DNA from: Bacilli bacterium
Lineage (GTDB): Bacteria; Bacillota_I; Bacilli_A; RF39; UBA660
Assembly (NCBI GenBank): GCA_017480975.1
Contig: JAFURK010000019.1
Coordinates: 1-33,541 of the forward strand
Length of the DNA stretch: 33,541 nucleotides
Reading direction: 5' to 3'
Shown in pieces: positions 8,383 through 16,873 of this stretch (position 1 is its first letter; every line of letters begins with the position of its first letter). The position numbers and the translations under genes were made by a program. The notes beneath the pieces were generated by a model. It saw nothing but the letters and a program-made list of their open reading frames with translations, had not been told where the DNA came from and did no database searches.

Positions 8383-9446
8383 AAGTTATCGCCTCTAATT
8401 AAAGTTACCCAATTTTCATCTAAATCTAAATAAATAATATCTCCCTTATGATATTCCTCATCTACTTCTGTATTAATTTTAATTTCTTGATTTTGATAAA
8501 TAGCTATAACTCTAGTAAAATTACCATTATAAATAACATCTTTAACCTTAGCCTCTAACCAATTACTAGCATCCTTTCTTTTTATATGAATATCTTCTGG
8601 TCTAACTACTATTGAAACCTTATCACCTAATTCAAACTCTTTTGATTTAATTCTAACATAATCATCATTAACTAACCTAATCACTGTAAACACTTCTGTT
8701 TTCTTTATTACCGTACCATTTAGTATATTTGAATCTCCAATAAAATCTGCTACAAACAAACTATTAGGATGATGATATATTTCTTTAGGTTTTCCCTCTT
8801 GTTCAATCTTACCATCTTTAAAAATAATAATTCTATCACTCATCGTCAAAGCCTCATCCTGAGCATGCGTAACATAAATAAAAGTAATCCCTAACTTTTT
8901 TTGCAATCGCTTTAACTCTAATTGCATCTGTTTTTTTAACTTTAAATCCAACGACGATAAAGGTTCATCTAATAACAAAACCTTAGGCTTATTAATCAAA
9001 CCTCGAGCGATTGCCACCCTTTGTTGCTCTCCACCTGATAGTTGTGATGGTTTTCTCTTTTCGTAGCCAGATAATTGTACTAAATCTAACATTTCTTTTA
9101 CTCTTCTTTTTATTTCATTCTTAGGTACCTTCTTCATCTTAAGGCCATATCCGACATTATCTTCAATTGTCATATGTGGAAATAAAGCAAAGTTTTGAAA
9201 TATCGTATTAACTGGTCTCTTTACCGCATCTATCTCTGTAACATCTTCACCATCTAGAAAAACCTTACCACCACTAACCATTTCTAATCCTGATATCATT
9301 CTTAATACTGTTGTCTTTCCACACCCAGAAGGACCCAATATCGTTAAAAATTCTCCTTCATAAACACTTAAAGAACAATCACGAATAACATACTTATCTT
9401 TAACATAACACTTACTAATATTTTCTAACCTTACAATTTCTTTCAT
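8379..9446 (-). CDS. potA: Spermidine/putrescine ABC transporter ATP-binding protein
   Basis: The 355-aa ATPase drives the polyamine importer from the cytoplasmic face. Walker A GPSGCGKT (38-45), Q-loop around NTIFQNFALFPHMT, signature LSGGEQQRVAIARG, Walker B VLLLDEPLSSLD and the switch histidine in YVTHAQDEA are all intact. The C-terminal third is a TOBE-type regulatory domain (SIVVRPEDIHI). A GTG at 9455 would give three more residues, but the ribosome site GAGGTG includes that GTG; the ATG at 9446 with 8 bases of spacing is the better start. First gene of potABCD-ygjV. Confidence 0.95.
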   Translation of the reverse strand: MKEIVRLENISKCYVKDKYVIRDCSLSVYEGEFLTILGPSGCGKTTVLRMISGLEMVSGGKVFLDGEDVTEIDAVKRPVNTIFQNFALFPHMTIEDNVGYGLKMKKVPKNEIKRRVKEMLDLVQLSGYEKRKPSQLSGGEQQRVAIARGLINKPKVLLLDEPLSSLDLKLKKQMQLELKRLQKKLGITFIYVTHAQDEALTMSDRIIIFKDGKIEQEGKPKEIYHHPNSLFVADFIGDSNILNGTVIKKTEVFTVIRLVNDDYVRIKSKEFELGDKVSIVVRPEDIHIKRKDASNWLEAKVKDVIYNGNFTRVIAIYQNQEIKINTEVDEEYHKGDIIYLDLDENWVTLIRGDNL

Positions 9447-9564
9447 CAATACCACACCTCTATTTCCTTACTATCCATCTATTTTAATCTTACCACAATT
9501 CATACTAAAAATAAATAAATCAACTGTATTTTTTCCAAACAATATTAAACACATATTTTTCCCT

Positions 9565-9601
9565 ATAAAAAAACTAGCATATCTCTTTTGATACACTAGT
9601 T
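9565..9601 (-). terminator. Terminator of the cold-shock gene
   Basis: A 12-bp stem (9590-9601 with 9572-9583 on the minus strand, two G-T pairs) with a six-base loop is followed by seven T. The TAG stop codon of the cold-shock gene lies inside the upstream arm of the stem. Confidence 0.85.
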
Positions 9602-9820
9602 ATGACTGATAATTTTTGAATCAATAGTAGCAGTAACATTTATAGCTTGAAGCCCTTTTGGAGTCTCAATCAAATCAAAATTAACAAGTTGGCCTTCAGA
9701 CAAAGTTTTGTACCCATCTTGCTTAATAGCAGAATAATGTACAAAAATATCTTCACCAGTCGCATGATCAATAAATCCATATCCTTTTTCATTATTGAAC
9801 CATTTCACTTTACCATTCAT
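9596..9820 (-). CDS. Cold-shock domain protein
   Basis: The 74-aa protein is one single cold-shock (OB-fold) domain that binds single-stranded RNA and DNA and acts as an RNA chaperone or antiterminator. It begins [20 protein letters not shown]1 is KGYGFI and RNP2 is DIFVHYSAI. The open frame extends 24 codons further upstream, but GAGGTGGAG sits six bases before the internal ATG at 9820 and the upstream part lies across the promoter, so the short form is correct. The transcribed leader is only about 36 bases, unlike the long structured leader of E. coli cspA. The C-terminal [11 protein letters not shown] is slightly longer than usual. Confidence 0.93.
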   Translation of the reverse strand: MNGKVKWFNNEKGYGFIDHATGEDIFVHYSAIKQDGYKTLSEGQLVNFDLIETPKGLQAINVTATIDSKIISHN

Positions 9821-9862
9821 AATATTCTCCACCTCACATTCTAGTAATGCCTTACAATAATT

Positions 9863-9892
9863 ATTATAGCCTAAATCAGTATACCGAAGCAA
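9863..9892 (-). promoter_or_regulatory. Promoter of the cold-shock gene
   Basis: The minus strand has TTGCTT, an 18-base spacer and TATAAT, placing the transcription start about 36 bases upstream of the ATG at 9820. Confidence 0.6.
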
Positions 9893-10054
9893 ACTTTTCC
9901 AAACTACAAATTACGACAATTATCATTACTACTCAACTACCATTCAAATTGACGTACCATCATTTTAACACATCCCTTTTTCAAGTAAAACATGAATTTT
10001 TTCTAGAAAACAGAATACCATCCCAAAGTGAATTTGATAACTATTAGTTACCAA

Positions 10055-10083
10055 TAAAAAAACATAAGCACACAGTACTTACA
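10055..10083 (-). terminator. Probable terminator after parB
   Basis: On the minus strand a 9-bp stem rich in G-T pairs (TGTAAGTAC with GTGCTTATG, loop TGT) is followed by seven T, 18 bases beyond the parB stop codon. The stem is weak, so confidence is moderate. Confidence 0.5.
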
Positions 10084-10100
10084 TTTTAGCAATCAAAATT

Positions 10101-10979
10101 CTAATCTACTTTAACATTTAAAATATCCAAAATTCGTGTTAAATCAACCTTGGAATCAAAATAAATTTCAATCTTTTTATTCTCTATCTTTACTTTAGTC
10201 CCCAAAATATCTCTTAATTCATCTTCTAAATATTGATATTCATTCACTTTTGGTTGTCTAACAATTGGAACCTTTTTAACAATTTCCTTATTACTAGAAA
10301 TATCTTCTAAATCTCTTACACTAATATTTTCTTTAACAACCTTATTAGCAAGTTCTTCTACTTTATTCTCATCTTCAATCTTACTAAGTACTCTTGCATG
10401 TCCCATGGACATTTTATTATCTCTTACCATATCTTGAACTTCATCAGGTAATCTAAGTAACCCTAATGTATTCGTAACATGACTTCTACTCTTACCAATC
10501 TTCGCGGCTAAATCTTCTTGTCTAATATGTAAACTATCAATAATACCCTTATACGCCCAGGCTAACTCGATTGAAGTCAAATTCTCTCTTTGTAAGTTTT
10601 CCAACAAAGCAATTTCTCTCATTTCATCATCAGAAAAATCTTTAACAATTGCTGGAATTGTCTCAAGACCCGCTAATTTAGAAGCTCTTAATCTTCTCTC
10701 ACCAGCTATTAAATCATAACCTTTAATACTTTTTTTAACAATAATAGGTTGAAATACCCCATAATGCCTAATTGAAGTTGCTAACTCATCCAAAGCCTCT
10801 TTATCAAAAGTTTTTCTTGGTTGATAAGGATTAGGTCTAATCTCCCCTAAAGGAATTTGAACTATATCCGACTCACTAGCACTCTCCATAATATTATCCT
10901 CAAAAGTATTAAAATCTAAAACCTCTGTACTAAATAATTGCTCTAATCCTCTACCCAACGCTTTCTTCTTTTGTTCCAT
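10101..10979 (-). CDS. parB: Chromosome partitioning protein ParB
   Basis: This 292-aa CTPase/DNA-binding clamp loads at parS sites near the origin and works with ParA in chromosome segregation. The N-terminus KKALGRGLEQLF is the ParA-contacting peptide; IRPNPYQPRKTFD and AGERRLRASKLAG are the ParB/sulfiredoxin nucleotide-binding motifs; a helix-turn-helix follows around RQEDLAAKIGKSRSHVTN, and a C-terminal dimerisation domain ends the protein. A perfect AAGGAGGT ribosome site supports the start, which makes the gene overlap the end of parA by 29 bases. I noticed no palindromic parS (TGTTTCACGTGAAACA-like) in the window, though my scan was by eye. Confidence 0.95.
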   Translation of the reverse strand: MEQKKKALGRGLEQLFSTEVLDFNTFEDNIMESASESDIVQIPLGEIRPNPYQPRKTFDKEALDELATSIRHYGVFQPIIVKKSIKGYDLIAGERRLRASKLAGLETIPAIVKDFSDDEMREIALLENLQRENLTSIELAWAYKGIIDSLHIRQEDLAAKIGKSRSHVTNTLGLLRLPDEVQDMVRDNKMSMGHARVLSKIEDENKVEELANKVVKENISVRDLEDISSNKEIVKKVPIVRQPKVNEYQYLEDELRDILGTKVKIENKKIEIYFDSKVDLTRILDILNVKVD

Positions 10980-11766
10980 TCTTTTCTATAACCTCCTTAG
11001 CTAAATTCAAATACGCCAAAGTTCCCCTACTTCTAGGCTCATATTCCAAAATAGGTTTACCATGAGATGGAGCCTCTGCCAATCGAATTAATCTAGGTAT
11101 AATCGTATCATAAACTCTTTCCTTAAAAAATCCTTTAATACTATCAACTACCTCTAATCCTAAATTAGTATTAGTAGTAAGCATTGTGAGTAATACTCCC
11201 TCAATATCTAAATTAGGATTAACTTTCTTTTGTGCTAACATAATAGTATTAATAAGTTGCATAATCCCTTCCAACGCAAAATACTCACATTGAACAGGAA
11301 TAAGTACACTATCCGCAGCTCCAAGAGCATTAGTTGTAAGAATACCTAAAGATGGAGGACAATCTATAAAAATAAAATCATATTTATCTCTAACCTTATC
11401 CAATTCCTCTTTTAACCTAAGTACACGATTAAATTTTTGTCCTTCAGCACGATACTTCTTCTCTAATTCAATAAGTTCCATATCTACTCCAGCCAAATTT
11501 AAATAAGCAGGTAAAATGCTTAAATTTTTACTCTTTGTCTTAACAATTGACTTCTCAATGGTATTCTTCATCACTAATACTTCATAAACACTACTACGCA
11601 TAGCACCTTTATCGATACCAACACCAGTAGTCGCATTCCCTTGTGGATCTAAATCAACTAATAATACTTTTTTCTTTAATACTCCCAAAGATGCCGCTAA
11701 ATTAATACTTGTTGTTGTCTTACCAACGCCACCTTTTTGATTAACAATTGCAATTACTTTTCCCAT
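10951..11766 (-). CDS. parA: Chromosome partitioning ATPase ParA (Soj)
   Basis: The 271-aa ATPase has the deviant Walker A KGGVGKTT (11-18), Walker A-prime VLLVDLDPQGNATTG and Walker B FIFIDCPPSLG, and the typical Soj C-terminal segment IIPRLIRLAEAPSHGKPI. The length and the lack of an N-terminal HTH domain indicate a chromosomal Soj-type protein and not a plasmid P1 type. ATP-bound dimers coat the nucleoid and are released by ParB. It is followed by parB with a 29-base overlap. An extended -10 promoter lies 30-40 bases upstream, and the preceding gene has its own terminator, so parAB is likely its own unit. Confidence 0.96.
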   Translation of the reverse strand: MGKVIAIVNQKGGVGKTTTSINLAASLGVLKKKVLLVDLDPQGNATTGVGIDKGAMRSSVYEVLVMKNTIEKSIVKTKSKNLSILPAYLNLAGVDMELIELEKKYRAEGQKFNRVLRLKEELDKVRDKYDFIFIDCPPSLGILTTNALGAADSVLIPVQCEYFALEGIMQLINTIMLAQKKVNPNLDIEGVLLTMLTTNTNLGLEVVDSIKGFFKERVYDTIIPRLIRLAEAPSHGKPILEYEPRSRGTLAYLNLAKEVIEKNGTKEESVG

Positions 11767-11796
11767 TAATACTCACCTTTATTTCCTACAAAATAC

Positions 11797-11805
11797 ATTG
11801 TATCA
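11797..11805 (-). promoter_or_regulatory. Extended -10 promoter of parAB
   Basis: The minus strand reads TGATACAAT, an extended -10 element (TGnTAnnnT), about 30 bases before the parA start. A matching -35 box (TTTATT) is poor. Confidence 0.45.
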
Positions 11806-11835
11806 AACTTTTTCATAAAAATAAAGAAAAATTAC

Positions 11836-11871
11836 AACAAAAAATGACATTTGCACCATTACAAACATCAT
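11836..11871 (-). terminator. Terminator after the 150-aa gene
   Basis: The minus strand forms a 10-bp stem (ATGATGTTTG with CAAATGTCAT, two G-T pairs) with an 8-base loop, followed by TTTTTTG. It separates the unrecognised gene from parA. Confidence 0.7.
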
Positions 11872-11892
11872 TTCTAGACGATTTAATAACTA

Positions 11893-12345
11893 CTAGACAA
11901 TAATTTTATTCAAATTATTACCATTATTTAATTTATTTCGCCTATTTCTCACTCTAATTTTTACTCTCGTTAAAAAATTATAACTTACCTTTTCCACTTC
12001 TTCTTTATTAATATGTTCCTCTTCAATAAACTCACTAGCACAATCTAATCCTAAAAAAGAAAGCAAAACAGGCCCAGCTATATTTAACAAAAACATATAT
12101 ACCGTAATATTATCATCAAGCTTAGTATCATAATTCATATCTTTCTTTAAAGAAAATCTATAATTTGGACCAATCTCTACACATAAACCTAAATAATCCA
12201 AATCATCTTCTTCATCTTCAACATGAATATTATAATCACTCAACTTACTAATCATATTAACAATATCAGTAGTACTCAATTCTCTTGTCTTTAATAACAT
12301 CCCCGCTATTAGCGACGAGAAAGGTACCGTTTCAATAGGTTCCAT
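11893..12345 (-). CDS. Unrecognised acidic 150-aa protein upstream of parAB
   Basis: I do not recognise this protein. It is 150 aa from the ATG at 12345; the open frame reaches a GTG 15 bases further up, but that GTG lies in the GAGGTGG ribosome site. The first half is acidic (EDEEDDLDYLGL); the middle has a hydrophobic stretch (VYMFLLNIAGPVLLSFLGL) that could be one membrane helix or a buried helix; the C-terminus is strongly basic (TRVKIRVRNRRNK). There is no signal peptide. It has its own perfect consensus promoter and its own terminator, so it is a highly expressed single-gene unit next to the partition genes and divergent from mutT-tilS-ftsH. No function is proposed. Confidence 0.75.
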   Translation of the reverse strand: MEPIETVPFSSLIAGMLLKTRELSTTDIVNMISKLSDYNIHVEDEEDDLDYLGLCVEIGPNYRFSLKKDMNYDTKLDDNITVYMFLLNIAGPVLLSFLGLDCASEFIEEEHINKEEVEKVSYNFLTRVKIRVRNRRNKLNNGNNLNKIIV

Positions 12346-12371
12346 TTTATTTACTTCCACCTCGCAAAGAT

Positions 12372-12400
12372 ATTATAATCTCTAAATTCATATTTGTCAA
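12372..12400 (-). promoter_or_regulatory. Perfect consensus sigma-A promoter
   Basis: The minus strand reads TTGACA, exactly 17 bases and TATAAT, all twelve consensus bases matching, 27 bases upstream of the ATG at 12345. It is the strongest-looking promoter in the window and drives the unrecognised 150-aa gene. Confidence 0.85.
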
Positions 12401-12479
12401 TCACTAACCAAATAACCATTAATTTACAAAAATTTACCCTTAAATTCTCTTAACAAAGTAACCATATCACTACAATATA

Positions 12480-12488
12480 TGATATAAT
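12480..12488 (+). promoter_or_regulatory. Extended -10 promoter of mutT-tilS-ftsH
   Basis: TGATATAAT is a perfect extended -10 element on the plus strand. Counting from it, transcription should start near 12495, inside the G-rich GGGGGGAGGA tract that also holds the ribosome site, giving a leader of only about 13 bases. No good -35 box is present, as is usual for extended -10 promoters. Confidence 0.6.
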
Positions 12489-12507
12489 TTGGGGGGAGGA
12501 AACAATA

Positions 12508-12897
12508 ATGATTAAAGTAGTAGCAGCATTAATAAAAAAAGAAAAGAAAATTTTAATAGCAAAACGTTCAACTGGAGACTCTAATACTCTTGGTAAATGG
12601 GAATTTCCTGGCGGTAAAGTTGAACCTGATGAAGATGAATTTCACGCCATTGAAAGAGAAATTAAAGAAGAATTTGAGATAATAATAAAAGCTAATAAAT
12701 TTATAACCAACAATATTTGTAGATATCCAACTAAAACAGTTGATTTAAGATTATACAGTTGTAAATATATTGAAGGAGATTTCAATTTACATGATCATTC
12801 AGAATATAAATGGGTTAAAAGCGAAGAAATTTTAAATTATGACCTAGCCCAAGGCGATATACCATTAGCATTATATATAAAAGAAAATAATTTATAA
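12508..12897 (+). CDS. MutT-type Nudix hydrolase (8-oxo-dGTP diphosphatase-like)
   Basis: The 129-aa protein is a Nudix hydrolase of the MutT/CTP pyrophosphohydrolase type. It begins IKVVAALIKKEKKILIAKR and has the preceding WEFPGGKVE motif that is typical of MutT. The Nudix box is GGKVEPDEDEFHAIEREI then KEEFEI; it matches GX5EX7REUXEEXGU except that the last glycine is glutamate, while the metal-binding glutamates are kept. Likely role: sanitation of oxidised nucleotides in the cytoplasm. It heads a plus-strand operon with tilS 19 bases later. The very short leader is described with the promoter. Confidence 0.85.
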   Translation: MIKVVAALIKKEKKILIAKRSTGDSNTLGKWEFPGGKVEPDEDEFHAIEREIKEEFEIIIKANKFITNNICRYPTKTVDLRLYSCKYIEGDFNLHDHSEYKWVKSEEILNYDLAQGDIPLALYIKENNL

Positions 12898-12916
12898 TAA
12901 TAAACGGAGGTAAACA

Positions 12917-14254
12917 ATGATTAAAAATAACTTATTAAAAAGATTAAAAATAACTATACCAACTACGACTCCACTTGTTATAGGTTGTTCAGCTGGACCT
13001 GATTCAATGGCCCTATTACATTACTTAAAAAATAATACCCCCAACCCACTAGTAGTAGCCCATATTAACCATAACAAGCGCACTCAAAGTTTTGAAGAAC
13101 AAGACTATTTAAGTACTTTTTGTAAAAATAACAACATCACCTTCGAAGTAACTACCATCCAAAACTACACCGAAAATAACTTTGAAAACGAAGCTAGAAA
13201 TAAACGTTATGCCTTTTATAAACAAATTCTACAAAAATATAACACCCCTTACCTCTTTTTAGCCCATCATGGTGATGATTTAATTGAAACAGTACTTATG
13301 AAAATCTCTCGTGGTTCTAACTTAGAAGGCTATGCTGGTATTAAAGAAATATCTAAAAAAAATAATTACTATATTATTAGACCATTCCTTAAATACACTA
13401 AACAAGACCTAATCGATTATAACAAATTTCACAACATTAAATACTATATTGACCAATCAAATGAAGATACTACCTATACTAGAAACCGCTATCGACACAC
13501 CATCCTTCCCTTACTAAAAAAAGAAAATCCTAATATTCATAAACAATTCTTAACATATTCTAAAACCTTATTAGAATATAATGCTTATTTAGAAGAAGAA
13601 ATATTATCTATCTACCCTATGATTATTAATAATAATACCCTCGATATAAAAGTATTTAAAAATTATCATCCCTTCTTACAAAAAAACTTACTTTATAAAT
13701 TTTTAAATACCTCTTACCAAAATCAACCTAATATTATTAAAGAACAACATATTAAAAATATCTTAACCCTAATTAATAGTAACAAACCTAATTTAACTAT
13801 CAATCTTCCTCTAAATAAAATTATTCGCAAATCTTATGACTATCTATATTTGGAAAATAATCTAGATAACAAAAATACTGATTATAAACTACCTTTACAA
13901 AATATCAACACTATCGGTAATAGTATCATCAAAAAAATTGACGAATGTCAAGAAAATGGTAATGATATCTGTCGACTAGATTCTACATCATTAAACTTAC
14001 CCTTATATATAAGAAACCGTAAACCAGGTGACTACATCGCCACTAAAGGACTAAATGGTAAGAAAAAAGTAAAAGAAATATTCATTGAAAATAAAGTACC
14101 TAAACAGTTAAGGGACTCTTATCCTATCTTAGTCGACAAAAACGACCAAATAATTTGGATACCAAACTTAAAAAAGTCCAAATTTAATAGTCAAAAAGAT
14201 GAATTTTATGATATAATACTAAAGTACTGCAAAAAGGAGGAAAATAATGAATAA
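12917..14254 (+). CDS. tilS: tRNA(Ile)-lysidine synthetase
   Basis: The 445-aa enzyme attaches lysine to C34 of the tRNA-Ile with CAU anticodon, changing it from Met to Ile and AUG to AUA decoding; it is essential. The N-terminal PP-loop ATPase has GCSAGPDSMALLHYL where most TilS proteins carry SGGxDS, so the second P-loop position is Ala. HHGDDLIETVLMKISRGS and GIKEIS are the usual catalytic-domain motifs, and the C-terminal domain with RNRKPGDYI and GKKKVKEIFIENKVPK (TilS C-terminal) is present. The ribosome site CGGAGGT is strong. It overlaps ftsH by 8 bases; the tilS-ftsH pairing is ancient in Bacillota, where hprT often sits between them, but not here. Confidence 0.94.
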   Translation: MIKNNLLKRLKITIPTTTPLVIGCSAGPDSMALLHYLKNNTPNPLVVAHINHNKRTQSFEEQDYLSTFCKNNNITFEVTTIQNYTENNFENEARNKRYAFYKQILQKYNTPYLFLAHHGDDLIETVLMKISRGSNLEGYAGIKEISKKNNYYIIRPFLKYTKQDLIDYNKFHNIKYYIDQSNEDTTYTRNRYRHTILPLLKKENPNIHKQFLTYSKTLLEYNAYLEEEILSIYPMIINNNTLDIKVFKNYHPFLQKNLLYKFLNTSYQNQPNIIKEQHIKNILTLINSNKPNLTINLPLNKIIRKSYDYLYLENNLDNKNTDYKLPLQNINTIGNSIIKKIDECQENGNDICRLDSTSLNLPLYIRNRKPGDYIATKGLNGKKKVKEIFIENKVPKQLRDSYPILVDKNDQIIWIPNLKKSKFNSQKDEFYDIILKYCKKEENNE

Positions 14255-16154
14255 TAAAACAGTAAAAAAAGGATTATTCCCATATGTTTTTCTATTCTGC
14301 TTCATCATTATTTGTTTACTTGTATTCAATAATTTTAATACTACTGTAAACGAACTAACATATGATGAATTTATTGAAGAATTAGAAAGCAATGAAATTA
14401 CAGAATTAAATATTGTACCTAAAATAAGTAGTGATACTTACGAAGTAACTGGTAAATTAAAAGACTACGACGAAACAGAAACTTTTGTATTAACACTACC
14501 AAAGTCTGATGAATTTATTTCTAAAATATCAGATGCTTCAGATAAAAATGACTTTATTTTAACTATTGAAGAAGATCCTAATTCATCAGAATGGTTATCA
14601 TTTTTACTTGAAGTAGTTCCATTAGCATTATTAGTTGGAGCAACATTTTGGTTATTTACAAGACAAATTGGTGGCAACAACAAATCAATGGATTTTGGTA
14701 AAAGTAGAGCTAGACTACTAGAAGAAGGAACTAAAACTAACTTTAAAGACGTAGCCGGCCTTACTGAAGAAAAAGAAGAAGTTAAAGAATTAATTGATTT
14801 CTTAAAAAATCCAAAAAGATTCCAAGCTATGGGAGCAAGAATTCCCAAAGGTGTCTTATTAGTAGGCCCTCCCGGAACAGGTAAAACCTTATTAGCTAGA
14901 GCTGTCGCAGGTGAAGCTAAAGTACCATTCTATTATATTAGCGGTTCTGATTTTGTAGAATTATTCGTTGGTATTGGAGCATCTCGTGTTAGAGATATGT
15001 TTAAACAAGCTAAAATGAATGCCCCTTGTTTAATATTCATCGATGAAATCGACGCTGTAGGTCGTCAAAGAGGAACCGGTCTAGGTGGCGGACATGATGA
15101 AAGAGAACAAACACTAAACCAATTATTAACTGAAATGGATGGTTTTGGACCTCATGAAGGTATTATCGTAATCGCTGCAACTAATAGACCTGACGTTCTT
15201 GATCCAGCCCTACTTAGACCTGGAAGATTCGACCGTCAAGTTACGGTTGGATTACCTGATAAAAACGCTCGTGAAGAAATCTTAAAAGTTCACGCTAAAA
15301 ACAAAATATTAGATAAAAATATCACTTTAGAATACTTAGCCAAAAGAACTCCAGGATTTAGCGGAGCTGACTTAGAAAATTTACTTAATGAAGCGGCTCT
15401 ACTTGCTGTTAGAAGAAATAAAAAAGCTATTACTATGAGTGAAATTGACGAAGCAACTGACCGTGTTATCATGGGACCTGCCAAAGTAACTAAAAAATAT
15501 ACCGAAAAAGAAAAACGTTTAGTAGCGTACCACGAAGCTGGACACGCGGTTGTTGGACTTAAATTAGAAGGTGCTAATGATGTTCAAAAGATAACTATCA
15601 TCCCAAGAGGACAAGCTGGTGGTTATACAATGATGACACCAAAAGAAGAAACATTCACTAGCACAAAACAAGAATTACTTGAATCAATCAGTGGTCTATT
15701 AGGTGGACGTGTAGCTGAAGAAATCGAATTTAATGAAGTTACAACTGGAGCTCATGATGACTTCAAACGTGCCACTAAAATTGCCCGTAGCATGGTAACT
15801 GAATATGGTATGAGTAAACTTGGACCAATGATGTTAGAAGAACCTTCTGGAAATACTTTCCTAGGAAGAGATTACACTAAAAACAGAAACATCTCTGATA
15901 TTGTAGCCCATGAAATAGATGAAGAAATGCGTGATATCATTAATGAATGTTACGAAAAAACTAAAAAAATCTTAACTAAAAACAAAGATTTATTAGATTT
16001 AATTGCTAACACTCTATTAGAAGAAGAAACAATCACCAAAGAACAAATTGACTACCTAGTAGAACATGGACATCTTCCTAAAGAAGAAAAAGAAGAAGTT
16101 GAAGAAAAAACTTCTGACAACAAAGAAAGTAAAAAAGAACAATCTAAAGAATAA
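14247..16154 (+). CDS. ftsH: ATP-dependent zinc metalloprotease FtsH
   Basis: The 635-aa membrane AAA+ protease has a first membrane helix at about 11-29, an extracytoplasmic domain, a second helix at about 118-137, then the AAA module with Walker A GPPGTGKT (207-214), Walker B IFIDEIDA (263-270), SRH around [20 protein letters not shown], and the zinc site HEAGH (429-433). The C-terminal tail is rich in Lys and Glu. It degrades misassembled membrane proteins and short-lived regulators as a hexamer. AAAGGAGG precedes the ATG inside the end of tilS. A long hairpin follows the stop codon and ends the operon. Confidence 0.97.
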   Translation: MNNKTVKKGLFPYVFLFCFIIICLLVFNNFNTTVNELTYDEFIEELESNEITELNIVPKISSDTYEVTGKLKDYDETETFVLTLPKSDEFISKISDASDKNDFILTIEEDPNSSEWLSFLLEVVPLALLVGATFWLFTRQIGGNNKSMDFGKSRARLLEEGTKTNFKDVAGLTEEKEEVKELIDFLKNPKRFQAMGARIPKGVLLVGPPGTGKTLLARAVAGEAKVPFYYISGSDFVELFVGIGASRVRDMFKQAKMNAPCLIFIDEIDAVGRQRGTGLGGGHDEREQTLNQLLTEMDGFGPHEGIIVIAATNRPDVLDPALLRPGRFDRQVTVGLPDKNAREEILKVHAKNKILDKNITLEYLAKRTPGFSGADLENLLNEAALLAVRRNKKAITMSEIDEATDRVIMGPAKVTKKYTEKEKRLVAYHEAGHAVVGLKLEGANDVQKITIIPRGQAGGYTMMTPKEETFTSTKQELLESISGLLGGRVAEEIEFNEVTTGAHDDFKRATKIARSMVTEYGMSKLGPMMLEEPSGNTFLGRDYTKNRNISDIVAHEIDEEMRDIINECYEKTKKILTKNKDLLDLIANTLLEEETITKEQIDYLVEHGHLPKEEKEEVEEKTSDNKESKKEQSKE

Positions 16155-16201
16155 ATAAAAAACAGATATTTAGCCATTAAACTAATATCTGTTTTTTATT
16201 T
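16153..16201. terminator. Bidirectional terminator between ftsH and divIC
   Basis: A perfect 18-bp inverted repeat (16153-16170 with 16184-16201) around a 13-base loop, with A-rich and T-rich flanks on both sides. It begins in the stop codon of ftsH and can end both ftsH (plus) and divIC (minus). Confidence 0.9.
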
Positions 16202-16244
16202 ATATATTAAACAATAATATTTTTTTCTAAAATAAAATTAACTA

Positions 16245-16547
16245 TTATTCCTCTATTCTTAAAATTATTTCTCCCTCTTTAGAATATAAATATTTCTCTC
16301 TAGCATATCTAGCCACATACAAAGGATCTGACAATCTTTTTATATCTGCCTCCGTTGCTTCTTCTTCCTCTAATAAAGAAACTTTCTCTTTTTCTAAAGC
16401 AGCTAGCTCTTTTTTCATATCATTTACTTGTTTCAAATTAAATACTAATGTATAACCCAAAGTAGCAATAATAGCACCAAAAAACAAAAATATAACAAAC
16501 ATTCTACCTTTAGTTTTAGCCGTATATCCCTTATGTTTTTTAACCAC
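16245..16547 (-). CDS. divIC: Septum formation initiator DivIC/FtsB-family protein
   Basis: The 100-aa protein has a basic N-terminus, one membrane helix (about residues 17-36), a coiled coil (ELAALEKEKVSLLEEEEATEAD) and the C-terminal DPLYVARYAREKYLYSKEGE segment that defines the DivIC/FtsB family. It is part of the FtsL-DivIB-DivIC division complex at the septum. The open frame can start at GTG 16556, but AGGTG, the ribosome site, covers that codon; GTG at 16547 is well spaced. It follows yabP and yabQ, exactly as in Bacillus subtilis, which confirms the identity. Confidence 0.88.
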   Translation of the reverse strand: MVKKHKGYTAKTKGRMFVIFLFFGAIIATLGYTLVFNLKQVNDMKKELAALEKEKVSLLEEEEATEADIKRLSDPLYVARYAREKYLYSKEGEIILRIEE

Positions 16548-16588
16548 ATTTATCACCTACTTTTTCTATAACTAACAACTAAAGTATA

Positions 16589-16873
16589 TCATACCTTTCC
16601 CTTTTTGACAAACCTTTTATAAACTACTTTACATAATTCATAGCCAGCCAATATACAAAGAAAGAAATAAATATGCACATATCCACAATTAATCTTCATT
16701 AATATCAAAAAATAAAGTAACGTATGAAACATAACAAACAACAAAGTACCAACTATTCTAACCCATAGATGACTAGAATAAATAAACCTAGCATTTAATT
16801 CTAACATTAAATAAAAAAATATCCCATACCCTAATGATACAACTAAAGATATTATTTGTACCCCTAATACCAT
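16589..16873 (-). CDS. yabQ: Spore cortex biosynthesis protein YabQ
   Basis: A 94-aa membrane protein with three hydrophobic segments starting VLGVQIISLVVSLGYGIFFY, matching the YabQ family. In Bacillus subtilis YabQ is a mother-cell membrane protein needed for spore cortex formation. The protein here is shorter than the Bacillus one, which has a longer C-terminal region, but the position between yabP (its ATG overlaps the yabP TAA by one base) and divIC is the standard order. Family assignment relies on both sequence and this order. Confidence 0.82.
   Translation of the reverse strand: MVLGVQIISLVVSLGYGIFFYLMLELNARFIYSSHLWVRIVGTLLFVMFHTLLYFLILMKINCGYVHIYFFLCILAGYELCKVVYKRFVKKGKV

Noticed and set aside
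9847-10047. Plus-strand 66-codon frame between the cold-shock gene and parB
   Set aside because: No ribosome site, Asn/Tyr/Thr-rich translation typical of random AT-rich sequence, and it runs across the cold-shock promoter.
10101-12500. parS site near parAB
   Set aside because: No sequence close to TGTTTCACGTGAAACA was noticed in this part of the window; the scan was by eye and the site may lie elsewhere.
14465-14848. Minus-strand open frame within ftsH
   Set aside because: Fully antisense to a highly conserved gene, with no ribosome site and low-complexity composition.
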